Assembly: GCA_902760765.1 (NCBI GenBank)
Contig: CACWHO010000040.1
Span: 1-5,222 of the forward strand
Source of the DNA: an uncultured Eubacteriales bacterium
GTDB taxonomy: Bacteria > Bacillota > Clostridia > TANB77 > CAG-508
DNA length: 5,222 bases
Direction: 5' to 3'
Shown here: piece after piece, positions 1-5,222 of the stretch
Layout: every line of letters starts with the position of its first letter
How positions within the stretch are numbered: the first letter of the stretch is position 1
The notes under the pieces: model-generated
Seen by the model: only the letters and a program-made list of their open reading frames with translations
What the model was told of the DNA's origin: nothing
The model's database searches: none
Made by a program: the position numbers and the translations under genes

Positions 1-899
1 CTAACTTCTGCTCTTGTTGGTCTTGGGTTTTGTGTCATTGTTTCTAGCATTTGTGTAGCTGTTACAACTGGTTTTCCAACTTCATTGCATCTTTTTATAA
101 AATGTTTTTGAACTACTGGTACTTCTTCCATTGGTATTTCTACACCCATGTCTCCACGTGCTACCATTATTCCATCTGTAACTTTTAATATTTCTTCAAA
201 ATTGTCTATACCTTCTTGGCTTTCAATTTTAGAAATAATTTTTATATGGCTTCCACCATTGTCATTTAATAATTTTCTTATTTCAAGAACGTCTGATGGT
301 CTTCTTACAAATGATGCTGCTATAAAATCAAATCCAGCTTTTATTCCTTTTGTTATATCATCAATATCTTTTGGTGATAATGCTGGTAAATTTAATTTTA
401 ATCCAGGAACATTCATTGTTTTTCTACTTCCTAATCTTCCTGTATTTAATGCTTTACATTTTATATCTTTTCCATCAATTGAAACAACTTCAAATTCAAT
501 TGCACCATCATCAACTAATAATTTTGCACCTGGCTTTAAATCTTGATATAAATTTTTGTAGCTTACTGTTGTTTTTGTATTGTTTCCGATTATATCATCA
601 TATACAAATGTAAAATCTTGTCCTTCTTCTATTGTAACTTTTTCGTCTCCTGACTCTAATTTTCCTGTTCTAATTTCAGGTCCCTTTGTATCTAACATTA
701 ATGCAACTGGTTTATTTAATTTTTCTCTAACTCTTTTTATTGTTGCTATTTTTTCAGCATTTTCTTCATATCCACCATGTGAAAAGTTAATTCTTGCAAC
801 ATTTAATCCAGCTTTTACAAGGTTTGTAAATACTTCTTCACTTTCACTTGCTGGTCCTATTGTTCCTATAATGTTAGTTTTTCTAATAACTTCTTTCAT
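1..899 (-). CDS. pyk: Pyruvate kinase, N-terminal 299 residues (runs off the left edge)
   Basis: This cytosolic enzyme makes the last ATP of glycolysis by converting phosphoenolpyruvate and ADP to pyruvate and ATP. My translation gives 299 residues plus two bases of the next codon; bacterial forms are about 470-590 residues, so the C-terminal allosteric part lies outside the window. Visible motifs are ARINFSHGG (residues 35-43, substrate and K+ contacts R36, N38, S40), LDTKGPEIRTG (69-79, start of the lid or B domain), the signature IKIISKIESQEGI (219-231, catalytic K224, metal ligand E226), MVARGDMGVEIP (245-256, metal ligand D250) and TATQMLE then PRPTRAEV at the edge. E75 in GPEIR is the residue typical of K+-dependent pyruvate kinases, so K+ dependence is inferred. 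The ATG at 899 is preceded by AAGGAGGAA seven bases upstream, which fixes the start. A dedicated promoter lies at 931-960. Family assignment is near certain. Confidence 0.97.
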   Translation of the reverse strand, partial: MKEVIRKTNIIGTIGPASESEEVFTNLVKAGLNVARINFSHGGYEENAEKIATIKRVREKLNKPVALMLDTKGPEIRTGKLESGDEKVTIEEGQDFTFVYDDIIGNNTKTTVSYKNLYQDLKPGAKLLVDDGAIEFEVVSIDGKDIKCKALNTGRLGSRKTMNVPGLKLNLPALSPKDIDDITKGIKAGFDFIAASFVRRPSDVLEIRKLLNDNGGSHIKIISKIESQEGIDNFEEILKVTDGIMVARGDMGVEIPMEEVPVVQKHFIKRCNEVGKPVVTATQMLETMTQNPRPTRAEV

Positions 900-904
900 T
901 GTTA

Positions 905-913
905 TTCCTCCTT
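905..913 (-). promoter_or_regulatory. Ribosome binding site of pyk
   Basis: The minus strand reads AAGGAGGAA here. The GGAGG core is seven bases from the ATG at 899, close to ideal spacing, and this decides the pyk start. Confidence 0.9.
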
Positions 914-930
914 TTTTTAACACAAAAGTT

Positions 931-960
931 ATTATATCACAATTATTATATATTTTTCAA
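931..960 (-). promoter_or_regulatory. Extended -10 sigma-A-type promoter of pyk
   Basis: On the minus strand a TTGAAA box (955-960) is followed after 18 bp by TATAAT (931-936). The two bases before the -10 spacer base are TG, giving TGATATAAT, the extended -10 element. The predicted transcription start is near 924, leaving a leader of about 25 nt with the ribosome binding site in it and little room for leader regulation. It lies between the thioesterase stop and the pyk start, so pyk can be transcribed independently of the upstream genes. The boxes are visible in the sequence; activity is inferred. Confidence 0.8.
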
Positions 961-979
961 CACTTTTTTATTCAATTTG

Positions 980-1003
980 TAAATATTCTCATTAGAATAT
1001 TTA
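980..1003. repeat. Perfect inverted repeat (10-bp stem, 4-base loop) overlapping the thioesterase stop
   Basis: TAAATATTCT and AGAATATTTA are exact reverse complements separated by four bases, and the arm at 994-1003 includes the thioesterase stop codon. On the minus strand the hairpin is followed by CAAATTG rather than a T-run, so it is not a standard intrinsic terminator for the thioesterase. On the plus strand only four Ts follow. It may act as a 3'-end stabilising stem or a weak pause. The stem is almost all A-T. Confidence 0.45.
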
Positions 1004-1744
1004 TTTTAAAGTAATTATTGCATGAACTTTACTACAATCTTCATTAAAAATTGTTACATAATGCATTCCATCTATAAAAGAATATTTACATTTGATTATA
1101 TCCCCAAGTTTAATTTCTTTTTTATAACTAATTCTAAAGTCATCATATGGTCTATTATTAAAAACATCTTCTGGCAAAGCTTCATAAGCTAAATCCAAAT
1201 AATATAGATTGTGTACATGTCCATTATAGTCAATGTCTTTTCTGCTGACTTTATATGTTATTTCATTACTAAATTCTGTTGGTACTTTTAACTTTTCTAT
1301 TTCAGGTGATTCAAATAGATATTTATCCTCTGGTCCATATTTTTCTAATATGTCATCACCTAAACGTGCAAGTCTCCAAGTATGTGTATCCATCATGACC
1401 CATTTTGAAGTTGCTATAACACATATATTTCCTTCTTCATCAAGAATTTCATACTCTCTATATGTGAATATTTGTTTTTGATGTTCATCCATAATTCTTC
1501 CCCATGTTTTTACAGTCAAATTTTGTCCGTATTTAGGTCTTTTTAGTACTCTTACTTTCCAATCTAATATAACCCAAGAAAGTCCTATTCTTTCTATATC
1601 ATTTACTCCATGACCAGCAAAGTCGGCATGGTGTGCTCCAATATTCTCCAATATTTCAAGTATTCCCCTATTTATTATTAAATTTTCTCTTCCTACGTCT
1701 TTTGATAAAATTTTAAAATTTTCTGTAAATACCAATTTTTTCAC
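1001..1744 (-). CDS. Acyl-ACP thioesterase (bacterial FatA/FatB-like, double hot-dog fold)
   Basis: This 247-residue protein belongs to the acyl-ACP thioesterase family, which hydrolyses acyl-acyl-carrier-protein to free fatty acid plus ACP and so ends chain elongation in the cytosol. Length fits the bacterial form, two tandem hot-dog domains (about 1-135 and 150-247). The N-terminal domain has GLSWVILDWKVRVLKRP (54-70) and ATSKWVMMDTHTWRLARL (111-128). The C-terminal domain has DIDYNGHVHNLYYLD (170-184), the hallmark motif: D172, N174 and H176 sit with the spacing of the catalytic Asp, Asn and His, and E210 in YKKEIKLGD matches the family's catalytic Glu. The following residue is Ile, not the Cys found in some plant enzymes. 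The start is uncertain: GTG at 1744 is only two bases from the AGG of the only Shine-Dalgarno-like sequence, while TTG at 1735 (codon 4) is better spaced. It lies downstream of pgi with no clear promoter of its own. Chain-length preference cannot be read from the sequence. Confidence 0.93.
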   Translation of the reverse strand: MKKLVFTENFKILSKDVGRENLIINRGILEILENIGAHHADFAGHGVNDIERIGLSWVILDWKVRVLKRPKYGQNLTVKTWGRIMDEHQKQIFTYREYEILDEEGNICVIATSKWVMMDTHTWRLARLGDDILEKYGPEDKYLFESPEIEKLKVPTEFSNEITYKVSRKDIDYNGHVHNLYYLDLAYEALPEDVFNNRPYDDFRISYKKEIKLGDIIKCKYSFIDGMHYVTIFNEDCSKVHAIITLK

Positions 1745-1835
1745 ATCCTTTTTGTGCTTTTATTAATTTTCATATTATCTTTAACCATTATTTATATTTC
1801 TTATACAAATTTAAATATTCTTAAGATTTTTGTTT
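1745..1835. other. pgi-thioesterase intergenic gap with no clear promoter or terminator
   Basis: This AT-rich gap separates the pgi stop from the thioesterase start. On the minus strand there is a TTGTAT, a TATAAG and a GATAAT, but none are paired at 16-19 bp spacing. No GC-containing hairpin followed by a T-run was found. An imperfect repeat (TAAGAATAT, then TAAGAAATAT) is present and may be chance. The simplest reading is readthrough from pgi into the thioesterase gene. Confidence 0.5.
1746..1753 (-). promoter_or_regulatory. Weak, awkwardly spaced ribosome binding site of the thioesterase
   Basis: The minus strand reads AAAAAGGA just before TGTG. It is too close to the GTG at 1744 for normal initiation, but its GGA ends ten bases before the TTG at 1735. 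The overlapping ATG at 1746 is followed at once by TGA and cannot be the start. Much weaker than the sites of pyk, pgi and the small plus-strand gene. Confidence 0.5.
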
Positions 1836-3128
1836 TTAATACCCTGGTTTTTCTAATAATTTAAACATATTTTTCTTGTATTTTTCGACTCCTGGTTGAT
1901 TAAATGGATTTATACCTAATATCAATCCAGAAACTGCACATGCTTTTTCAAAGAAATATATTAATTCTCCAATATTTTCTTCATCTAACTTTTCTATATT
2001 TATTACAATATTTGGAACATCTCCATCTACATGTGCTTTTATTGTTCCTTCCATTGCTTTTTTATTTACATAGTCTAAACTTTTGCCTGTTAAATAATTT
2101 AATCCATCTAAATTGTCTTCATCATTATTTATTACTATATCTGTTTTTGAATTTTCAATTCTTATTACTGTTTCGAATAAGTTTCTTCTTCCTTCTTGAA
2201 TATATTGACCCATTGAATGTAAATCTGTTGTAAAATCTACTCCTGCTGGGAAAATTCCCTTTTCATCTTTTCCTTCACTTTCACCATATAGTTGTTTCCA
2301 CCATTCTGTGAAATAGTGCATTTTAGGTTCATAATTTACTAAGATTTCTATATTTTTATATAATTTATATAATATGTTTCTTGTAACTGCATATTGATAG
2401 CATTCATTATATTTCAAGTCTTTGTCATTATATCTCATTTGTGCATTTTGTGCACCTTGCATTAATTTATTTATATCTATTCCAGCTGATGCTATTGGTA
2501 ATAAGCCAACTGCTGTTAATACTGAATATCTGCCACCTACATTGTCTGGTATAACAAACTTTTCGTATCCTTCTTTATCTGCAAGTGTTTTTAAAGCTCC
2601 TTTTTCTTTGTCTGTTGTAACATATATTCTGCTTCTTGCTTCATCTATTCCATATTTATTTTCTAATATTTCTCTAAATATTCTAAATGCAATTGCTGGC
2701 TCTGTAGTAGTTCCAGATTTTGAGATTACATTTACAGAAAAATCTTTGTCTCCAATATATTCAATTAATTCATTGATATAATTTGGATTTAAATTATTTC
2801 CTGCAAATAAAATTTCTACATTTTTTTTATTTGTTCTAAAGCTACTTGTTAATGACTCTATTACAGCTCTTGCTCCTAAATATGAGCCTCCTATTCCAAT
2901 TACTAATAATATATCTGATTCTTTGTTTATTTTTTTAGCACATTTTTTTATTCTTTCAAATTCATCTTTATCATATTTTGTTGGCAATTCAAGCCATCCA
3001 ACAAAATCGCCTTCGTCTGAAGCTCTGTTATGCAAGTCTTTGTGTATATTTTCAACTTCTTCTTTGTATTCCATTATTTCTTTTTTCCCTATTCTGGAAT
3101 TTTCTAGATTTAATTTTATAAATGACAT
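1836..3128 (-). CDS. pgi: Glucose-6-phosphate isomerase
   Basis: This cytosolic enzyme interconverts glucose 6-phosphate and fructose 6-phosphate, the second step of glycolysis and a step of gluconeogenesis. The product is 430 residues, slightly shorter than the 445-450 usual in Gram-positive forms. Both family signatures are present: DNVGGRYSVLTAVG (195-208, with R200) and GLILGINPFNQPGVEKYK (401-418). The sugar-phosphate-binding loops are VIGIGGSYLGARA (76-88) and VISKSGTTTEPAIAFR (134-149). By family alignment E283 (YGESEG), H304 (DLHSMGQ) and K416 (GVEKYK) are the active-site residues; the E-to-H spacing of 21 matches the Bacillus-type enzyme. An in-frame ATG at 3149 would add seven residues, but the AAAGGAGGA ribosome binding site lies inside that extension, so I place the start at 3128. 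It has its own promoter at 3201-3229, diverges from the cysteine-rich small gene and probably reads through into the thioesterase. Intact; identity near certain. Confidence 0.97.
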   Translation of the reverse strand: MSFIKLNLENSRIGKKEIMEYKEEVENIHKDLHNRASDEGDFVGWLELPTKYDKDEFERIKKCAKKINKESDILLVIGIGGSYLGARAVIESLTSSFRTNKKNVEILFAGNNLNPNYINELIEYIGDKDFSVNVISKSGTTTEPAIAFRIFREILENKYGIDEARSRIYVTTDKEKGALKTLADKEGYEKFVIPDNVGGRYSVLTAVGLLPIASAGIDINKLMQGAQNAQMRYNDKDLKYNECYQYAVTRNILYKLYKNIEILVNYEPKMHYFTEWWKQLYGESEGKDEKGIFPAGVDFTTDLHSMGQYIQEGRRNLFETVIRIENSKTDIVINNDEDNLDGLNYLTGKSLDYVNKKAMEGTIKAHVDGDVPNIVINIEKLDEENIGELIYFFEKACAVSGLILGINPFNQPGVEKYKKNMFKLLEKPGY

Positions 3129-3134
3129 ATCAAA

Positions 3135-3143
3135 TCCTCCTTT
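3135..3143 (-). promoter_or_regulatory. Ribosome binding site that fixes the pgi start
   Basis: The minus strand reads AAAGGAGGA, ending six bases before the ATG at 3128. Because it lies downstream of the other in-frame ATG (3149), it shows that the shorter reading is the real start. Confidence 0.93.
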
Positions 3144-3152
3144 TAACATTTG

Positions 3153-3172
3153 TATTATTTTATGAAATAATA
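3153..3172 (-). repeat. A/U-only hairpin in the pgi leader
   Basis: TATTATTT and AAATAATA form a perfect 8-bp stem around a four-base loop, about 10 bases upstream of the pgi ribosome binding site. The stem is weak and made only of A-T pairs. It might affect leader stability or be a chance product of composition. Confidence 0.35.
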
Positions 3173-3180
3173 TTTTATTT

Positions 3181-3195
3181 AAGCTATTAAAGCTT
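3181..3195 (-). repeat. Small hairpin at the 5' end of the predicted pgi transcript
   Basis: AAGCT and AGCTT pair around a five-base loop (stem 5 bp, two G-C containing positions). The predicted transcription start is near 3194, so this stem would lie at the very 5' end of the mRNA, where such stems can protect against decay. That role is inferred. Confidence 0.35.
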
Positions 3196-3200
3196 TTTTT

Positions 3201-3229
3201 ATTATATAAAAAATGAAAAATAAATTCAA
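3201..3229 (-). promoter_or_regulatory. Sigma-A-type promoter of pgi
   Basis: On the minus strand TTGAAT (3224-3229) is separated by exactly 17 bp from a perfect TATAAT (3201-3206). The predicted start near 3194 gives a leader of about 65 nt. This is one of the two best promoters in the window by box match and spacing. Confidence 0.82.
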
Positions 3230-3234
3230 CTCAT

Positions 3235-3263
3235 TTGTAACACTTTTTTTGGTTTTTCATAAT
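3235..3263 (+). promoter_or_regulatory. Candidate promoter of the small cysteine-rich gene
   Basis: TTGTAA (3235-3240) and CATAAT (3258-3263) are 17 bp apart on the plus strand, about 70 bp upstream of the small ORF. The match is fair, not strong. Its -35 box lies only five bases from the -35 box of the divergent pgi promoter. The CATA start of the -10 also resembles sporulation sigma factor -10 boxes, but no matching -35 could be shown, so sigma factor choice is open. Confidence 0.5.
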
Positions 3264-3272
3264 ATGTATTAT
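3259..3272. repeat. 14-bp imperfect palindrome overlapping the candidate -10 of the small gene
   Basis: ATAATA and TATTAT are inverted around TG, covering most of the candidate -10 box. This could be an operator half-site pair, but a 12-base A/T match is easily reached by chance in DNA of this composition. Confidence 0.2.
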
Positions 3273-3319
3273 AAACAAAAGAACAAGAGAAAACACAAGA
3301 TATTTTAAATTCTATTCTG

Positions 3320-3328
3320 AAAGGAGGT
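3320..3328 (+). promoter_or_regulatory. Very strong ribosome binding site of the small cysteine-rich gene
   Basis: AAAGGAGGT is a full nine-base match to the usual anti-Shine-Dalgarno tail of 16S rRNA and stands seven bases from the ATG at 3336. It is the main evidence that the short ORF is translated, probably at a high rate. Confidence 0.93.
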
Positions 3329-3335
3329 CTAGACT

Positions 3336-3452
3336 ATGCCAGAAAATAGAAATTGTGGTGGTTTCGGATTTGGTGATGACTGCTGCTGGATAATAATCCT
3401 TATCTTAATTTTATGTTGCTGCTGTGGTGGTAATAGAGGAGGATGTTGCTAG
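3336..3452 (+). CDS. 38-residue cysteine-rich hydrophobic small protein, function unknown
   Basis: I found this ORF by hand; it is shorter than usual gene-calling limits. The product has three parts: a polar glycine-rich head (MPENRNCGGFGFGDD, 1-15), a hydrophobic core (CCWIIILILILCCCC, 16-30) and a glycine/cysteine tail (GGNRGGCC, 31-38). Nine of 38 residues are cysteine (7, 16, 17, 27-30, 37, 38). The core is short for a full membrane span but could insert or lie at the membrane. It resembles small high-cysteine, glycine-rich proteins that I recall from many Clostridia genomes (some labelled chorion-class high-cysteine proteins) and, in plan only, the tiny YjcZ-type sporulation proteins; neither link is proven. 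Coding evidence is the ideal ribosome binding site, an upstream promoter candidate, and a terminator starting 34 bases after the stop. By hand count it is about 39% G+C, well above its neighbours, mainly from Gly and Cys codons. Metal or thiol binding, or a coat-like structural role, are possibilities only. Confidence 0.85.
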   Translation: MPENRNCGGFGFGDDCCWIIILILILCCCCGGNRGGCC

Positions 3453-3486
3453 TCCTTAATTATTAAAACATAAATTCAATAAAAAT

Positions 3487-3535
3487 TTCAGTGGTAGTAA
3501 TATAAAAAATTTATTACTATCACTGAATATTTTTT
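3487..3535 (+). terminator. Intrinsic terminator of the small gene, probably bidirectional
   Basis: A 16-bp stem (3487-3502 with 3512-3527, one G-U pair at 3494/3520) encloses a nine-base loop and is followed on the plus strand by TATTTTTT. Read on the minus strand the same stem is followed by ATTTTTATT, so it can also end the convergent acyl-CoA synthetase transcript 44 bases after its stop. The wobble pair becomes an A-C mismatch on the minus strand, so the plus direction should be the stronger one. Confidence 0.88.
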
Positions 3536-3570
3536 ATCTTATTGTTTATATGAATAACATTATAAAAATC

Positions 3571-5222
3571 TTATTGTTTCATATTCTTGCCATATCTTTT
3601 TATTTTTTGTGTTGTTGTTTTTTCAAACTCTTCATCTTTAATAGCAAATCCTTTTATATGTTTATAATTTGGTATTCTACTATTAACTCTATCTACAACA
3701 TCTTGTATTGCTTTTTTTATTTCTTCCTTTGTTATTACTTGTGCTTTTAATTGTTCCTTTATTGCATCAATATTTGGAAATATTTGTGCATTTACATATG
3801 TTTCGTCATCATTTTCTTTTTGAATTCCCTGTACTAAAACTTCACTGATTAATGGGCTTTCGTTTAATATTGATTCTATTTCTTCTGGATAAATATTTTT
3901 TCCATTTTTTGTTACAATAACACTCTTGCATCTACCTGTTATAAATAAATATCCATCTTTATCAATTTTTCCTAAATCTCCTGTGTGGAACCAACCATCT
4001 TTTAATGCTTTATTTGTATCTTCTTCATTTTGATAATATCCAAGCATTACATTTGGTCCTTTAACAATTATCTCTCCAACTCCTTCATCATCTGGATTGT
4101 CAATTTTGTATTCAACATTTGGGATTGGAAGTCCAGCACTATCATTTCTTTTAAAGAAATCTGTGTTTCCTGCAACAAGTGGTGCACATTCTGTTAGCCC
4201 ATATCCTTGCAAAGAATTGATTTTCAATTTATCAAATGTATCAGCTATTTCTGGATTTACTGCAGCTGCTCCAACTATAAATACTCTTAGCCTTCCTCCT
4301 AATGAATTTAAAACTGTATTTCTAACAGCGTGTTTTATAAAAAATGGTAATTTATCAATTACGTTTTCCCCATCTTTTAAGTTTTCTGTGTATTTTTTAG
4401 GTAATGATTTATTTAAGTTTTTCATTATTTTTTGATACATTTTTTCCATTAATAATGGCACACATAAAATAACTGTTGGATGATATTCCATCATGTTTGT
4501 TGATATGTATCTTAATCCATCACAATAGCAAATGCTTGCACCAGAATATAATGGTAGTAAAAAGCCTATTGTGCATTCATATGTATGGTGTAATGGTAAA
4601 ATTGAAAAGAATAAATCACTTCTTTTTACTTTAACAATTCCATAAATTGATAAAATGTTTGAACATATATTTCTTTGTGATAAGCATACTCCTTTTGCAT
4701 TTCCTGTTGTTCCAGATGTAAATAATAAAATTCTCATCTCATCTGGGTCAATTTTTATATCATCAAATCTTGTATCTCCAGTATCTAAAATTGCCCTTCC
4801 TTTATTTTTTACTTCTGCAATGTTTTCAAATCCTTCACATTCATCAAATGTAATAAATGTTGTATTTTTGTTTTGAAGTTTGTCAATATTTTCTTGTATT
4901 TGTTTTAAATTTTTGCTGTCTCCTAAAATGCATTCTGCATTAGAAACATTCATGAAATTAATTACATCATCTGAGTGTAATTCTTTATCTATTGGCACAA
5001 CAACTCCAACAATTGTTGATGCTAAATATGAAATTGCCCAATTATATGAATTTTTTCCAATTACTGCAATTCTTTTGTTTAAAAAACCTCTTTCAATTAG
5101 CTCTGTTCCAAGTTCTGCAACATCATTTTTTAATTGTTCATATGTTAGGTCATAAATAACTCCATCTTTGTTTTTTAATTTAAATGCTGTTCTTTCTTTA
5201 TAAATTGATGCAGACCTGTATA
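3571..5222 (-). CDS. Long-chain fatty-acid--CoA ligase (AMP-forming acyl-CoA synthetase), N-terminus cut by the right edge
   Basis: The frame stays open to the edge, giving 549 visible residues; about 15-25 are probably missing at the N-terminus. An internal GTG at 4998 is not the start, because the 74 residues before it carry normal family sequence (for example IAVIGKNSYNWAISYLAST at 51-69). This family activates a fatty acid to acyl-AMP and then acyl-CoA, in the cytosol or at the membrane face. Motifs by visible residue: ATP loop TSGTTGNAKGV (168-178), LPLHHTYE (208-215), YGLTECAPL (340-348), GWFHTGDLG (409-417), hinge GRCKSVIVTKNGKNIYPEEIE (429-449), and the C-terminal KTTTQKIKR with the likely catalytic lysine at 539. 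HHTYE and NGKNIYPEEIE point to the long-chain fatty-acid branch rather than acetate enzymes. It is convergent with the small cysteine-rich gene and shares its terminator. Its promoter lies outside the window. Exact substrate length is unknown. Confidence 0.93.
   Translation of the reverse strand, partial: YRSASIYKERTAFKLKNKDGVIYDLTYEQLKNDVAELGTELIERGFLNKRIAVIGKNSYNWAISYLASTIVGVVVPIDKELHSDDVINFMNVSNAECILGDSKNLKQIQENIDKLQNKNTTFITFDECEGFENIAEVKNKGRAILDTGDTRFDDIKIDPDEMRILLFTSGTTGNAKGVCLSQRNICSNILSIYGIVKVKRSDLFFSILPLHHTYECTIGFLLPLYSGASICYCDGLRYISTNMMEYHPTVILCVPLLMEKMYQKIMKNLNKSLPKKYTENLKDGENVIDKLPFFIKHAVRNTVLNSLGGRLRVFIVGAAAVNPEIADTFDKLKINSLQGYGLTECAPLVAGNTDFFKRNDSAGLPIPNVEYKIDNPDDEGVGEIIVKGPNVMLGYYQNEEDTNKALKDGWFHTGDLGKIDKDGYLFITGRCKSVIVTKNGKNIYPEEIESILNESPLISEVLVQGIQKENDDETYVNAQIFPNIDAIKEQLKAQVITKEEIKKAIQDVVDRVNSRIPNYKHIKGFAIKDEEFEKTTTQKIKRYGKNMKQ

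Noticed and set aside
980..1003. Intrinsic terminator of the thioesterase
   Set aside because: The stem is perfect but is followed on the minus strand by CAAATTG rather than a U-run; it is kept only as an inverted repeat.
148..1014. Plus-strand ORFs at 148-546, 350-613 and 580-1014
   Set aside because: They lie antisense within pyk, which has full family motifs. Their products are low-complexity Ser/Phe/Ile-rich, as expected from the complement of an A-rich gene, and they lack good ribosome binding sites.
1233..1481. Plus-strand 82-residue ORF
   Set aside because: It is a shadow inside the thioesterase gene with no recognisable domain.
3129..3149. Seven-residue N-terminal extension of pgi from the ATG at 3149
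   Set aside because: Codons 3-5 of this extension are the Shine-Dalgarno sequence of the ATG at 3128, so the extension is not translated as the main start.
1904..3165. Plus-strand ORFs at 1904-2233, 2422-2781 and 2923-3165
   Set aside because: They are antisense to the intact pgi. Leu/His/Phe-rich or Ser/Pro-rich translations reflect the complement of pgi codons.
3550..3750. Plus-strand 66-residue Phe/Cys/Tyr-rich ORF resembling a membrane peptide
   Set aside because: It starts after the shared terminator and is mostly antisense to the C-terminus of the acyl-CoA synthetase. Its hydrophobicity comes from T-rich complement codons, and there is no ribosome binding site.
4996..4998. GTG at 4998 as the start of the acyl-CoA synthetase
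   Set aside because: The frame continues upstream to the window edge with conserved family sequence, so this GTG is an internal valine codon.
4097..5155. Plus-strand ORFs at 4097-4435, 4655-4876 and 4880-5155
   Set aside because: They are shadows of the acyl-CoA synthetase, whose motifs cover the same stretch on the minus strand.
1..5222. CRISPR array, tRNA/rRNA, insertion sequence, or a novel defence or mobile system
   Set aside because: I saw no regularly spaced repeats, no tRNA-like cloverleaf, no transposase or terminal repeats, and all large genes are ordinary metabolic enzymes.

Overview
The window is very AT-rich DNA with A/T-dominated third codon positions, strong AAAGGAGG-type ribosome binding sites, and TAA/TAG stops. 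Tryptophan is read by TGG, and no in-frame TGA was seen. This fits a low-GC Bacillota organism, most likely a Clostridia-like anaerobe. That placement is inferred from composition and gene types, not from a marker gene.

Layout. Four protein-coding genes lie on the minus strand and one very small gene lies on the plus strand. From right to left on the minus strand they are: a long-chain acyl-CoA synthetase (AMP-binding enzyme) cut by the right edge (3571-5222); glucose-6-phosphate isomerase pgi (1836-3128); an acyl-ACP thioesterase (1001-1744); and pyruvate kinase pyk, cut by the left edge (1-899). Between the synthetase and pgi sits a 38-residue, nine-cysteine, hydrophobic-core protein on the plus strand (3336-3452). 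It has a near-perfect ribosome binding site and is followed by a clear intrinsic terminator.

Transcription. pgi has a good sigma-A-type promoter (TTGAAT, 17 bp, TATAAT) and a roughly 65-nt leader with two small hairpins. The thioesterase follows pgi after 97 bp with no convincing promoter or terminator between them, so the two are probably cotranscribed. pyk has its own extended -10 promoter (TTGAAA, 18 bp, TGATATAAT) just downstream of the thioesterase. The small cysteine-rich gene is divergent from pgi and convergent with the synthetase. The terminator between it and the synthetase probably works in both directions.

Function. pgi and pyk are the second and the last enzymes of glycolysis. 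The thioesterase releases free fatty acids from acyl-ACP and the synthetase can activate fatty acids to acyl-CoA, so the window mixes housekeeping glycolysis with fatty-acid release and activation. Nothing looks like a mobile element, CRISPR array, RNA gene or defence system. The least explained object is the small cysteine-rich protein. No gene-free stretch exceeds 300 bases; the longest is the 207-bp divergent region 3129-3335.
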